Assembly: GCA_003574895.1 (NCBI GenBank)
Contig: PJFB01000013.1
Location: 62,001 to 126,000 of the forward strand
Source of the DNA: Geobacter sp.
GTDB taxonomy: Bacteria; Desulfobacterota; Desulfuromonadia; Geobacterales; Pseudopelobacteraceae
Direction of reading: 5' to 3'
DNA: 64,000 nt
This document shows positions 43,563 through 53,241 of the stretch, piece after piece. The notes under the pieces are model-generated. The model did not search any database, was not told the DNA's origin, and was given only the letters and a program-made list of their open reading frames with translations. A program made the position numbers and the translations under genes. Positions within the stretch are counted from its first letter, which is position 1, and every line of letters begins with the position of its first letter.

Positions 43563-45628
43563 TGAGCACCAAGGAACTATTCCTCGAAATCGGCACGGAA
43601 GAGATCCCGGCCGGCTTCATCCCCCGCGCCATGGCTGAGATGGAGGCCATGATTACCAAGGAATTGACCAACGCACGCCTCTCCTTTGACGAGGTCAAAA
43701 CCCTGGCCACTCCGCGCCGCCTGGTGCTGTCCGTAAAGGGTATTCCGGCCGTGCAGCCGGATGCCGAGGTCACCGCCACCGGTCCATCCCGGAAGGCAGC
43801 TTTCGACGCCGAGGGGAAACCGACCAAGGCGGCCGAGGGCTTTGCCCGTGGTCAAGGAGTGGATGTCTCCGCATTGAAGGTCATCAGCACCGAAAAGGGG
43901 GAGTATCTGGCGGTCACCAAGCTGGAGTCCGGCCAACCGACCTTTGAACTTCTTTCCGAGATATTGCCGACGATGGTAGCCAACATCCCCTTTAAGAAGT
44001 CCATGCGCTGGGGCAGCCAGGATGTGCGTTTCGCCAGGCCGGTGCACTGGATCGTGGCCCTGTTCGATGGCATCGTGGTCCCCTTCAATTTTGGCAACAT
44101 CAACAGCGGCAACGTCTCCCGCGGCCATCGCTTCATGGCCAACCAACCGTTCCCGGTGCGGGATTTTGCCCACTACCAGGAAGAATGCGAACGGCATTTC
44201 GTGATCCCCGACCCGGAACGGCGCAAGGAGATCATCCGCCGCGAGACCCACCGCGTGGCCAAGAGCACCGGTGGCCATCTGCTGCCCGACGAGGAGCTGC
44301 TGGAACAGGTCACCTTCCTGGTGGAATACCCGAGCGCCGTAGCCGGCACCTTTTCCCCGGAATTTCTGAAGGTTCCCAAAGAGGTACTGATCACCTCCAT
44401 GCGCAGCCACCAGCGCTACTTCTCCATTGTGGACGCCAACGGTAACCTGCTGCCCGGTTTCATCACCATCAACAACACCCTGACCGAAGACCCGTCCGTG
44501 GTGGTAAAAGGGAACGAACGCGTCCTGCGCGCCCGGCTCTCAGACGCCCGCTTCTTTTTCGAGGAAGACAAGAAAGTCAAGCTGGACGAACGGGTCGAGA
44601 CCCTGAAAAAAGTGGTCTACCAGCAGAAGCTGGGCACCTCCTTCGAAAAGATGGAGCGGTTCCGGGCCCTGGCCGAAGGGCTGGCCGACAAGCTCAATCC
44701 TGCCGTCAAGCCCCAGGCCAGCCGGGCCGCCTGGCTCTGCAAGGCCGACCTGGTGTCGGGCATGGTGGGGGAATTCCCCGAAGTGCAGGGAATCATGGGA
44801 CGGGAATACGCCCTGCTGGAGGGGGAAGATGCTGCCGTAGCCAACGCCATTGCCGAGCACTACCTCCCCAACCAGGCAGGCGGTGAACTGCCGGCCAGCG
44901 ACATCGGCGCCTTTGTCTCCATCGCGGACAAGCTGGATACGATCTGCGGCTGCTTCGGCGTGGGGCTGATCCCGACCGGCGCTGCCGACCCTTACGCCCT
45001 GCGGCGCGCCACCATCGGCATCATCAGCATCATCCTCGACAGAGACTATCGGCTCTCCCTGCCAGCCTTGATCGGTCAGGCCCTGGAGCTGCTCTCCGCC
45101 AAGCTGACCCGACCGCCGGAACAGGTGGCCATAGATGTACTTGAGTTCTTCCGCGGCCGCTTTGTCAACCTTCTGGCCAATGACTTTGCCGGTGACACCG
45201 TGGATGCCGCCGTTGCGGCCGGCTTCAAGGACTTGGTGGATGTGCGGGCCCGCATTGCGGCCCTGGCCCAGTTCAAGGACCACCCCGACTTCGAACCGCT
45301 GGCCGGCGCCTTCAAACGGGTCGGCAACATCATCAAGGGGGGGACCGATGCGCCGGTGGACCCGGCCCTGTTCCAGGACGAGGCCGAGAAGGCCCTCTAC
45401 GAAGCATTCCAGGCGGTCAACAGCGACGTTACGGCCAAGACGGCGGCGGGCGACTACCTGGAGGCCCTGACCGGCATCGCCACCCTGCGCACACCGGTGG
45501 ACACATTCTTCGACAAGGTCATGGTCATGGCCGACGACGAGCGTGTCCGCACCAATCGCCTGGCCCTGTTGACCGCCATCGCCCGGATGTTCGGGCGCAT
45601 CGCCGATTTTTCCAGGATTGCCGGGTAA
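43562..45628 (+). CDS. glyS: Glycyl-tRNA synthetase beta subunit
   Basis: A 688-residue beta subunit (family about 690) of the alpha2beta2 glycyl-tRNA synthetase, beginning [28 protein letters not shown] and containing SMRSHQRYFSIVDANGNLLPGFI. It provides tRNA binding, including a C-terminal anticodon-binding domain. The frame is open upstream into glyQ; the ATG at 43562, preceded by AAAGGAGGT, is the true start. Confidence 0.97.
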   Translation: MSTKELFLEIGTEEIPAGFIPRAMAEMEAMITKELTNARLSFDEVKTLATPRRLVLSVKGIPAVQPDAEVTATGPSRKAAFDAEGKPTKAAEGFARGQGVDVSALKVISTEKGEYLAVTKLESGQPTFELLSEILPTMVANIPFKKSMRWGSQDVRFARPVHWIVALFDGIVVPFNFGNINSGNVSRGHRFMANQPFPVRDFAHYQEECERHFVIPDPERRKEIIRRETHRVAKSTGGHLLPDEELLEQVTFLVEYPSAVAGTFSPEFLKVPKEVLITSMRSHQRYFSIVDANGNLLPGFITINNTLTEDPSVVVKGNERVLRARLSDARFFFEEDKKVKLDERVETLKKVVYQQKLGTSFEKMERFRALAEGLADKLNPAVKPQASRAAWLCKADLVSGMVGEFPEVQGIMGREYALLEGEDAAVANAIAEHYLPNQAGGELPASDIGAFVSIADKLDTICGCFGVGLIPTGAADPYALRRATIGIISIILDRDYRLSLPALIGQALELLSAKLTRPPEQVAIDVLEFFRGRFVNLLANDFAGDTVDAAVAAGFKDLVDVRARIAALAQFKDHPDFEPLAGAFKRVGNIIKGGTDAPVDPALFQDEAEKALYEAFQAVNSDVTAKTAAGDYLEALTGIATLRTPVDTFFDKVMVMADDERVRTNRLALLTAIARMFGRIADFSRIAG

Positions 45629-45633
45629 GCACT

Positions 45634-46257
45634 ATGATCGCAATTATCGACTATGGCATGGGGAACCTTCGCTCCGTGCAAAAGGGCTTCGAGAAGGTAG
45701 GCGCGGAAGCCATCGTCACGGCCGACCCGAGGAAGCTCGCGGAAGCGGAGAAGGTGGTGCTCCCCGGCGTGGGGGCGTTCCGCGACTGCATGTCAAACCT
45801 GGAACAGGCCGGTTTCGTGGAACCGCTGCTGAAGGTCATCGCCGAAGGGCGCCCATTCCTCGGCATCTGCGTCGGCATGCAGTTGCTCTTCACCGACAGC
45901 GTGGAATTCGGCCTGTACCGGGGGCTGGACATCATCCCCGGCCATGTGCTCAGGTTTCCCGAGGGGATGCGCGCCGCTGGGGAAGAGCTGAAAGTGCCCC
46001 ACATGGGCTGGAACCAGGTTAGCTTCAGACAGCGGCCCCAGGCCTTCACCGGCATCGACGAGGGGGCCAACGTCTACTTCGTCCATTCCTATTATGTTGC
46101 GCCGGCGGACGATAGTGTCATTGCCACGGAAACCGACTACGGCATCACGTTCTGCTCGGCCATCTGCCGGGACAACATCGTCGCCACCCAGTTCCACCCG
46201 GAGAAATCCCAGGCAGTGGGACTGCGGATACTGAAGAATTTCGCTGAAATGAAGTAA
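45634..46257 (+). CDS. hisH: Imidazole glycerol phosphate synthase subunit HisH
   Basis: A 207-residue glutamine amidotransferase supplying ammonia to HisF. The nucleophile is in GICVGMQLLF (C about 85); the dyad histidine-glutamate is in TQFHPEKSQ near residue 187. It lies 5 bp after glyS and leads a hisH-hisA-hisF-hisE group. Confidence 0.96.
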   Translation: MIAIIDYGMGNLRSVQKGFEKVGAEAIVTADPRKLAEAEKVVLPGVGAFRDCMSNLEQAGFVEPLLKVIAEGRPFLGICVGMQLLFTDSVEFGLYRGLDIIPGHVLRFPEGMRAAGEELKVPHMGWNQVSFRQRPQAFTGIDEGANVYFVHSYYVAPADDSVIATETDYGITFCSAICRDNIVATQFHPEKSQAVGLRILKNFAEMK

Positions 46258-46263
46258 ACCTTT

Positions 46264-46361
46264 TTCACCACAAAGACACAAAGCCACAAAGGACTTCAAG
46301 AACAAGGCAAAATCACATAGTTATTGTTGGTTTCCTTCGTGCCTTTGTGCCTTCGTGGTAA
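46264..46361. repeat. Inverted repeat of the CACAAAGGCACGAAGG type
   Basis: Arms at 46264-46293 and 46332-46361 are about 80% complementary (ACCACAAAGACACAAAG against CTTTGTGCCTTCGTGGT). It occupies most of the hisH-hisA gap. Similar sequences are frequent interspersed repeats in environmental bacteria. No coding potential. Confidence 0.6.
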
Positions 46362-46380
46362 ATGATTTTGAAAGGTTCCC

Positions 46381-47112
46381 ATGCTAGTAATCCCAGCTAT
46401 AGACCTAAAAGAGGGTAAATGCGTCCGCCTCGAACAGGGGCTGATGACCAAGGATACCGTCTTCAACGACGACCCGCCGGCCCAGGCCCTGCAATGGCAG
46501 CGCCAGGGGGCCGAACTGCTCCACATCGTGGACCTGGACGGTGCCTTTGCCGGTGAGCCGCGCAACAAAAGCGCCATCGAGGGCATCATCAAGGCCATCG
46601 ACATCCCCGCCCAACTGGGAGGCGGCATCCGCGACCTGGCCACCATCGAGGCGTACCTGGCCCTGGGGCTGTCGCGGGTGATCATCGGCACCGCCGCCCA
46701 GCGTAACCCGGAACTGGTCAGGGAAGCCTGCGCCAAATTCCCGGGCAGGATCGTGGTCGGCATCGATGCCAAGGACGGCCTGGTGGCGGTCCAGGGATGG
46801 GCCGAGGTAACCGGCATCACTGCAGTGGACCTGGCCAGGAAATTCGAGGATTGCGGCGTGGCAGCCATCATCTATACCGACATCAGCCGCGACGGCATGC
46901 TGCAGGGACCGAACCTCAAGGCAACCCAGGCCCTGGCCGAGGCAGTCGCCATCCCGGTCATTGCTTCAGGCGGCGTATCATCGCTCAAAGACATTGAAGA
47001 CCTCATGGCCATCGAGGGCAGCGGCGTTGCCGGCGTCATCACCGGCAAGGCGGTCTACACCGGGGCAATCGATCTGGCCAGGGCAATCGCCATTACCAAA
47101 GGACGGTCCTGA
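46381..47112 (+). CDS. hisA: Phosphoribosylformimino-5-aminoimidazole carboxamide ribotide isomerase
   Basis: A 243-residue TIM-barrel isomerase (ProFAR to PRFAR) of histidine synthesis. [18 protein letters not shown] at the start contains the catalytic aspartate; the second is in [14 protein letters not shown]. Sequence [14 protein letters not shown] is a phosphate-binding segment. hisF follows after 3 bp. Confidence 0.96.
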   Translation: MLVIPAIDLKEGKCVRLEQGLMTKDTVFNDDPPAQALQWQRQGAELLHIVDLDGAFAGEPRNKSAIEGIIKAIDIPAQLGGGIRDLATIEAYLALGLSRVIIGTAAQRNPELVREACAKFPGRIVVGIDAKDGLVAVQGWAEVTGITAVDLARKFEDCGVAAIIYTDISRDGMLQGPNLKATQALAEAVAIPVIASGGVSSLKDIEDLMAIEGSGVAGVITGKAVYTGAIDLARAIAITKGRS

Positions 47113-47115
47113 ACC

Positions 47116-47877
47116 ATGCTGACCAAACGCATCATCCCCTGCCTGGACGTCAAGGGGGGGCGGGTCGTCAAGGGGGTGCAGTTCCTGGAGCTGCGCGATG
47201 CCGGCGACCCGGTTGAAATTGCCGAGATCTACGACCGCCAGGGGGCCGACGAGCTGACCTTCCTGGACATTACCGCCTCCAGTGACGAACGGGATATCAT
47301 CATCGACGTGGTGCGGCGTACCGCCGAACGCGTCTTCATGCCGCTCACCGTTGGCGGTGGCATTCGCACGGTGGACGACATCCGGCGCCTGCTCAATGCC
47401 GGTGCCGACAAGACCTCCATCAACACCGCCGCGGTGCAGCGGCCAGAGTTTGTCAAGGAGGCAGCCGAACGCTTCGGTTCCCAGTGCACGGTGGTGGCTA
47501 TCGACGCCCGCCGCGTGCCGGGAGAGGAGCGTTGGGAGGTCTATACCCATGGCGGCCGGAAGCCGACCGGCCTGGATGCCGTCGAGTGGGCCGCCAAAAT
47601 GGAAGCCTACGGTTCCGGGGAAATCCTGCTCACCAGCATGGACCGGGATGGCACCAAGGACGGTTACGACCTGGCACTGACCCGCGCCATCGTGGACACA
47701 GTCTCCATACCGGTCATCGCCTCGGGCGGTGTGGGCGGCCTTGAGCACCTCTACGAAGGTTTTACTGTTGCCGGCGCCAGTGCCTGTCTGGCCGCTTCCA
47801 TCTTCCACTACCGCCAACACACCATCGGCGAGGCCAAGCAGTATTTGAAAGATAAAGGCGTTGCAGTGCGGTTATAG
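47116..47877 (+). CDS. hisF: Imidazole glycerol phosphate synthase subunit HisF
   Basis: A 253-residue TIM-barrel cyclase that combines PRFAR with HisH-derived ammonia into IGP and [27 protein letters not shown] includes catalytic D11; [13 protein letters not shown] includes the second aspartate. It overlaps no neighbour; hisE follows after 63 bp. Confidence 0.97.
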   Translation: MLTKRIIPCLDVKGGRVVKGVQFLELRDAGDPVEIAEIYDRQGADELTFLDITASSDERDIIIDVVRRTAERVFMPLTVGGGIRTVDDIRRLLNAGADKTSINTAAVQRPEFVKEAAERFGSQCTVVAIDARRVPGEERWEVYTHGGRKPTGLDAVEWAAKMEAYGSGEILLTSMDRDGTKDGYDLALTRAIVDTVSIPVIASGGVGGLEHLYEGFTVAGASACLAASIFHYRQHTIGEAKQYLKDKGVAVRL

Positions 47878-47940
47878 TATTCGGCCGATGCAGCGTACAC
47901 AAACCGAATCTAACGCAGCACGCACCACCAGAGGAATTTA

Positions 47941-48276
47941 ATGAACAGTCATATACTCGATGCCCTTTATCAAGTTATCCTCGAACGCAAGGCCAATCCC
48001 GCGGAAAACTCCTATACAGCCTCGCTGATGCGAAAAGGGATCGACAAGATACTGAAAAAGATCGGCGAAGAGGCCACCGAAGTCGTGATTGCCGCGAAAG
48101 GCGGAAAACGCGAAGAGATCGTCTGCGAATCAGCCGACCTGATCTACCATCTGCTTGTGTTGCTTGGACATTGCGACATCCCTGCGGACGATGTGTATGC
48201 CGAACTGCGACGCCGATTCGGCATCTCCGGTATCGAAGAAAAAAACTCCAGGAGTTCCTCTGCCAGCAACGAATAA
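47941..48276 (+). CDS. hisE: Phosphoribosyl-ATP pyrophosphatase
   Basis: A 111-residue MazG-fold enzyme removing pyrophosphate from PR-ATP, second step of histidine synthesis. SYTASLMRKGIDKILKKIGEEATEVVIAAKGG contains the metal-binding EExxE motif. It is a stand-alone HisE, not fused to HisI. AGAGGAA precedes the ATG. Confidence 0.95.
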   Translation: MNSHILDALYQVILERKANPAENSYTASLMRKGIDKILKKIGEEATEVVIAAKGGKREEIVCESADLIYHLLVLLGHCDIPADDVYAELRRRFGISGIEEKNSRSSSASNE

Positions 48277-48360
48277 CTTTGCATCTGCCGTCACATTTGT
48301 TGCGAAATGCCGGAAAAATGTAGTTCAAGAAACAATCCTGACAAAAACGTCATTTGCCTG

Positions 48361-48388
48361 TTGACAAGACCTCAATTATTGGTATTAT
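48361..48388 (+). promoter_or_regulatory. Promoter of the rpsU-rpoD operon
   Basis: TTGACA (48361-48366) and TATTAT (48383-48388) are separated by 16 bp, about 75 bp before rpsU. It probably drives the whole macromolecular-synthesis operon. Confidence 0.65.
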
Positions 48389-48463
48389 TGCAAGCTCACT
48401 AATTTACGCCACGGTGTCGTACACATCTATGCAGTCACTTCACAATGGGGGGAGGGATAATGG

Positions 48464-48661
48464 ATGCCGGGAGTAAAAATCAAGGAAAACGAACCATTTG
48501 AACTCGCTCTGAAGAAATTCAAAAAACAGTGCGAAAAGGCAGGGGTCCTTTCTGAGGTCCGCAAGCGCGAGCATTACGAGAAGCCAAGCATCAAACGCAA
48601 GAAAAAGGCCATCGCAGCCCGCAAACGCGCACTCAAAAAGCAACGTAAGATGCTGGACTAG
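48464..48661 (+). CDS. rpsU: 30S ribosomal protein S21
   Basis: A 65-residue basic ribosomal protein beginning [42 protein letters not shown], the S21 signature. GGGAGG 8 nt before the ATG. It leads the operon rpsU-yqeY-cvpA-dnaG-rpoD linking translation, replication and transcription. Confidence 0.96.
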   Translation: MPGVKIKENEPFELALKKFKKQCEKAGVLSEVRKREHYEKPSIKRKKKAIAARKRALKKQRKMLD

Positions 48662-48670
48662 GAAAGCGGC

Positions 48671-49114
48671 ATGACACTTAAGGAACAGCTTAACGATGCG
48701 ATGAAGCAAGCCATGAAGGCGCAGGATTCCCTGCGCCTTTCGGCTGTGCGCATGATTCGCTCAACAGTTAAGAACCGCGAAATTGAATTGAAACACGAAC
48801 TGGATGATCAGGCGGTTATCGAGGTGATATCGACCCTGGTCAAACAACGACGGGAATCCATCCGGCTCTACAAGGAAGGCAACCGCCAGGACCTTGTGGA
48901 AAAAGAAGAGGCGGAACTTGCCATCCTGTGCGGATTCCTTCCGGAACAACTATCTAATGAACAGATTACTGAGCTGGTAAATCGAGTCATTGGCGAAACC
49001 GGGGCCCAAGGTATCAAGGATATGGGTAGAGTCATGAAAATAGTGACCCCCCAGACAACAGGACGAGCCGACGGCAAAGCCGTCAGCGACATAGTCAGAC
49101 AGCAACTCTCCTGA
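48671..49114 (+). CDS. GatB/YqeY domain-containing protein
   Basis: A 147-residue helical protein (LKEQLNDAMKQAMKAQDSLRLSAVRMIRSTVKN; DQAVIEVISTLVKQRRESI; C-terminal IKDMGRVMKIVTP) similar to the tail domain of GatB. It may assist tRNA-dependent amidation, but its role is unproven. It lies 9 bp after rpsU. Confidence 0.9.
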   Translation: MTLKEQLNDAMKQAMKAQDSLRLSAVRMIRSTVKNREIELKHELDDQAVIEVISTLVKQRRESIRLYKEGNRQDLVEKEEAELAILCGFLPEQLSNEQITELVNRVIGETGAQGIKDMGRVMKIVTPQTTGRADGKAVSDIVRQQLS

Positions 49115-49219
49115 GCAAACTCCTGCACGGATATGGGGCAACAGTAGCTGCACACTTGAACCGGCAAAGGGGCTATCAAACTGATTGCCCCTTCTTTGTA
49201 ATTGTCACAAGGCTCCCTG

Positions 49220-49711
49220 ATGAACCTTATTGACATCATTATCCTGGCAGTCCTGATAGTCTTCTCAGTCAAGGGATTGGCCCGTGGTTTTGTCAACGAA
49301 GCGGCATCACTGGCAGGCCTCATCTTCGGGGGATGGCTGGCGTACCGATTTTATCCGGTCGTTTCGGTCCCGATCCGGAACATCCTGCACGTACCAGAAC
49401 ATGTGTCAGCCTTTTTGGCTTTCATGCTGCTTCTGATTCTGACCGCCATCATCGCCCACATCCTCGGCAACATAATTACTGCCGCTGTTCGCGTTGTTAT
49501 GCTGGGAAGCCTCAACCGCCTGGGTGGATTGTTGATCGGAGCAACTGAAGGCGCCCTGTTGTTGAGTATGTTGTTTTTTATCGGCACATCGAATTTCATG
49601 CCTGAACAACTGCAACATAAGATAAGGGCAACAAAATCGGCCAACATGTTTGCACATGCCGGCGACATCATGCTGTCGGCATTGCGCGGCAAATCCGGCA
49701 AAAAACCATGA
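49220..49711 (+). CDS. CvpA family membrane protein
   Basis: A 163-residue protein with four membrane segments; MNLIDIIILAVLIVFSVKGLARGFVNEAASLAGLIFGGWLAYRF is the CvpA N terminus. CvpA is needed for colicin V production in E. coli and linked to envelope stress tolerance. The ATG at 49220 is preferred over a TTG at 49202. Its end overlaps dnaG (ATGA). Confidence 0.85.
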   Translation: MNLIDIIILAVLIVFSVKGLARGFVNEAASLAGLIFGGWLAYRFYPVVSVPIRNILHVPEHVSAFLAFMLLLILTAIIAHILGNIITAAVRVVMLGSLNRLGGLLIGATEGALLLSMLFFIGTSNFMPEQLQHKIRATKSANMFAHAGDIMLSALRGKSGKKP

Positions 49712-51465
49712 TACCTGACGACAAGGTACGAGAGGTCGCAGACCGGCTATCTATTCTTGAAGTAGTATCCGACTATGTACAACTGAAACGCTCGGGCGCC
49801 AACTACCTGGGTCTTTGTCCGTTTCACGCCGAAAAGACGCCTTCATTCAACGTCAACCCGGCACGCGAGATCTTTCATTGTTTTGGATGCGGCGCCGGAG
49901 GCAATGCATTCTCTTTTGTCATGAAGATCGAGGGGCTGAGTTTTCCGGAAGCGGTCAAGATGCTGGCCAGGAAAGCAGGGGTGGAGATAGAGGAACGCCA
50001 GCTCACCCCGGCCGAGAAACAAGCCCAGAACGAAAGACAAGCTTTTCAACGCATCAATGAACTTGCAGCCGACTATTTCAGGGAAGTTTTGCGCCGAAAA
50101 CCGGAGGGGTCACCGGGACGCCAATACTTGGAGAAGCGAAGTGTTGACGACGAAACTGCCGAGGTCTATCGGCTCGGTTTTGCCCCTGAGCGCCGGGATG
50201 GTCTTGTCCGGTATCTGAGGGAGCATAATGTCGAACTGGAAGTAGCATTAAAACTTGGTATCGTGCGTAAGGGCGATGGCGGTTGGTACGATCAGTTCCG
50301 CAACCGGCTGATCTTTCCCATCCGTGACGCCAAGGGGAATGTGATCGCCTTTGCCGGCCGGGTCCTGGACGCTTCGCTCCCCAAGTACATAAATTCGCCT
50401 GAATCCGTGCTTTACCACAAGAGCAATGTTCTGTTCGGTATGGATATGGCGCTTCCGGCGGTCAGGACCGAGAACAGCGTCATCATAGTGGAGGGTTATT
50501 TCGACCACCTGGCTCTCTACCGGGCCGGAATTCGCAATGTTGTGGCCACCTGCGGCACTGCCTTGACTGCAACCCATGCCGGTCTCATCAAACGACATGC
50601 AAGCAAGGCCTTTACCTTGTTCGACAGCGACGCAGCAGGCCGAAAGGCAACTATTCGCTCAATGGAACTGTTTTTGGAACAGCACCTGCCGGCCTATGTC
50701 ATCTCTCTTCCGCCAGGCGATGATCCAGACAGCTTCCTGATGAAAAACGATGCGGAGGCCTTCGGAACCTGCCTTCAAAAGGCCAGGCCGGCATTCGAGT
50801 TTTTTGTTCGTTCGCTTTTGGTGCAGACATCGCCGGACAGCGTTGACAACAAGGTACGGATCATCGATGAGTTAGCACCGCGCTTCCGCAAGATTGCCGA
50901 TCCGTTGGAACGTGATTTATACGAAAAGGAGATCTGCCGCCTCTTGGGGATTTCCGTCCAAGCTTTCCGCAAGCGCCTTGGAGGAATGACCCTTGGGCCA
51001 CGTGATCTGCATGTTGCCCAAAATACCGGTATTTTCAGGGGAGATTCGCTGCAGGAAACACTGCTGGGGCTTATGGGAGGTTATCCCGAAGCTCGTGCGG
51101 AAGCACTGAATTTTGGTATTGAAAACTTGTTTGACGGCCCGTACCTGGAACTTGCCCGGTTGATGCTGGACGCAATGTCGGACACCGATGATGCCCAGGT
51201 ACTGAGCCGCCTGACCGACAAGATCGAATCGCCGGATCTCAGGACCCTACTCTCCCGACTCCTGATCTCAGACGAATATCTGGAGAATATCAACTGGCGT
51301 ACTGTTTTTGACAACTGCAAAAAAAGCAGGGAAAAACGTTCGCTTTTGTCTATTCGGGACATTGCAGCCCAGTTGGCGGTATTGGACCCGGACAGCGAAG
51401 AATATGCTAAGCTTCTGCAACAGGCGGATGCCCTGCGCACCAAAAAATTCAAACTACAGACTTGA
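49708..51465 (+). CDS. dnaG: DNA primase
   Basis: A 585-residue primase that makes RNA primers for replication. The zinc-binding domain has CPFHAEKTPSFNVNPAREIFHCFGCGAGGN (about residues 38-67); the TOPRIM region carries VEGYFDHLALYRAGIRNVVATCGTALT and TLFDSDAAGRKA; a C-terminal helicase-interacting domain follows. Typical length. Starts within the cvpA stop. Confidence 0.97.
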   Translation: MIPDDKVREVADRLSILEVVSDYVQLKRSGANYLGLCPFHAEKTPSFNVNPAREIFHCFGCGAGGNAFSFVMKIEGLSFPEAVKMLARKAGVEIEERQLTPAEKQAQNERQAFQRINELAADYFREVLRRKPEGSPGRQYLEKRSVDDETAEVYRLGFAPERRDGLVRYLREHNVELEVALKLGIVRKGDGGWYDQFRNRLIFPIRDAKGNVIAFAGRVLDASLPKYINSPESVLYHKSNVLFGMDMALPAVRTENSVIIVEGYFDHLALYRAGIRNVVATCGTALTATHAGLIKRHASKAFTLFDSDAAGRKATIRSMELFLEQHLPAYVISLPPGDDPDSFLMKNDAEAFGTCLQKARPAFEFFVRSLLVQTSPDSVDNKVRIIDELAPRFRKIADPLERDLYEKEICRLLGISVQAFRKRLGGMTLGPRDLHVAQNTGIFRGDSLQETLLGLMGGYPEARAEALNFGIENLFDGPYLELARLMLDAMSDTDDAQVLSRLTDKIESPDLRTLLSRLLISDEYLENINWRTVFDNCKKSREKRSLLSIRDIAAQLAVLDPDSEEYAKLLQQADALRTKKFKLQT

Positions 51466-51487
51466 AGGCTGCATAGAGGTGAATTGA

Positions 51488-53236
51488 ATGGCCAAAAAAA
51501 ACTTGGATGAAGTCAAGCAACTTATCGATCTTGGCAAGGAAAAAGGTTTTCTGACCTTTGACGAAGTCAACGACATATTGCCCCCAGATATCGCTACCGA
51601 GCAGATTGACGATGTCATGGGAATTTTCGGCGACATGGACATCGAAATCGTCGAGACTGCGCAAAAGGTCAAGATCCCCAAGATGAAGATGGATATGGAC
51701 GAAGAGGAAGAGATCGAGGGCGAGGCGGACGAGGTCGAATTCGAGCCAGGTTCCATAGGCCGTACCAGCGATCCGGTACGCATGTATCTGCGCGAAATGG
51801 GATCGGTTTCGCTGCTGACTCGTGAAGGCGAAGTCGAAATCGCCAAGCGCATCGAGGACGGTGAGCGTGACGTAGCCAGCGTTATCCTCAACACCCCCAT
51901 CACCGTCCGCGAGGTCCTGCTGTTGGGCGACAAACTCCGCAAATTCCAGATCGGCGCCTCGGAAATAAGCAAAGAAGTCGAAGAAGAGGAGCTTGAGGAG
52001 GATGAAGAGGATGTCCAGAAGGTGCGCATCCTGGAGATTATCGATGATATCGCTGCCCAGGACCAGTTGCTGACCGAGATCAGCGATGAGCTGGAAGCTG
52101 CCAAGTCTGCTGCCAAGAAAAAGGAACTGGAAAAGAAATACCGCCAGACCAAGGATCGCCAGGCAGAACTGCTTAAGTCCCTACGCCTGAAAGATCGTCA
52201 TATCAACAAGATTTCCGAACGGCTCAAGGAATTGTCGATAAAGGTTGACAAGCACATGGAAGAGCTTGCCGACATCGAGACCGTGATACCAGCCGATAAA
52301 ATCAGGCCCCTTTTGGACAGGTTCCAGATCGACGAGGACAAGGCGGGAGCTGAGCTGAAAAAACTCAAGCTGGAGGCCGAGGAAACCCAGAAACTGGATA
52401 AACGCCTGCGTGCCCTGGCCCGCAAGCTGCAAAAAGTCGAACAGGAATCGGGCTTCAAAGCCAACGAACTTTCTACCGCGCTCCAGGCAATCGAAGAGGG
52501 TGAGTGCAAGGCCCGCATCGCGAAATCCGAACTGATCGAGGCCAACCTGCGCCTGGTGGTCTCCATAGCCAAGAAATACACCAATCGCGGCCTGCAATTC
52601 CTTGATCTGATCCAGGAAGGGAATATCGGCTTGATGAAGGCGGTCGACAAATTTGAATACCAGCGCGGCTACAAATTCTCGACCTATGCCACCTGGTGGA
52701 TCCGCCAGGCAATTACCCGCGCCATTGCCGACCAGGCGCGCACCATACGCATTCCCGTGCATATGATCGAGACCATCAACAAACTTATCCGCACCAGCCG
52801 ACAGTTGGTCCAGGAGAATGGCCGCGAGCCATCACCGGAGGAAATAGCCGAGCGGATGCAGTTGCCGCTGGACAAGGTGCGTAAAGTTCTCAAGATCGCC
52901 AAGGAGCCAATCTCGCTCGAAACCCCAATAGGCGAAGAAGAAGACTCCCACTTGGGCGATTTCATCGAAGACAAGGGGGTCATTTCGCCAATCGAGGCGG
53001 TCATCAAGGCCAACCTCTCCGAGCAGACCGCCAGGGTTCTGTCCACACTGACCCAGCGCGAGGAAAAGGTATTGCGGATGCGCTTCGGCATCGGGGAAAA
53101 GAGTGACCACACCTTGGAGGAAGTGGGTCAGGATTTCGAGGTTACCCGTGAGCGTATCCGTCAGATCGAAGCCAAGGCCCTGCGTAAATTGCGCCACCCC
53201 AGCCGCAGCAAAAAGCTCAAAAGCTTCGTGGAATAG
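51488..53236 (+). CDS. rpoD: RNA polymerase primary sigma factor RpoD
   Basis: A 582-residue housekeeping sigma factor. Region 1.1 ([24 protein letters not shown]), the acidic spacer, region 1.2 ([32 protein letters not shown]), a non-conserved insert, region 2 ([74 protein letters not shown]) and region 4 ([30 protein letters not shown]) are all present. GAGGTGA precedes the ATG. Confidence 0.98.
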   Translation: MAKKNLDEVKQLIDLGKEKGFLTFDEVNDILPPDIATEQIDDVMGIFGDMDIEIVETAQKVKIPKMKMDMDEEEEIEGEADEVEFEPGSIGRTSDPVRMYLREMGSVSLLTREGEVEIAKRIEDGERDVASVILNTPITVREVLLLGDKLRKFQIGASEISKEVEEEELEEDEEDVQKVRILEIIDDIAAQDQLLTEISDELEAAKSAAKKKELEKKYRQTKDRQAELLKSLRLKDRHINKISERLKELSIKVDKHMEELADIETVIPADKIRPLLDRFQIDEDKAGAELKKLKLEAEETQKLDKRLRALARKLQKVEQESGFKANELSTALQAIEEGECKARIAKSELIEANLRLVVSIAKKYTNRGLQFLDLIQEGNIGLMKAVDKFEYQRGYKFSTYATWWIRQAITRAIADQARTIRIPVHMIETINKLIRTSRQLVQENGREPSPEEIAERMQLPLDKVRKVLKIAKEPISLETPIGEEEDSHLGDFIEDKGVISPIEAVIKANLSEQTARVLSTLTQREEKVLRMRFGIGEKSDHTLEEVGQDFEVTRERIRQIEAKALRKLRHPSRSKKLKSFVE

Positions 53237-53241
53237 TCTTC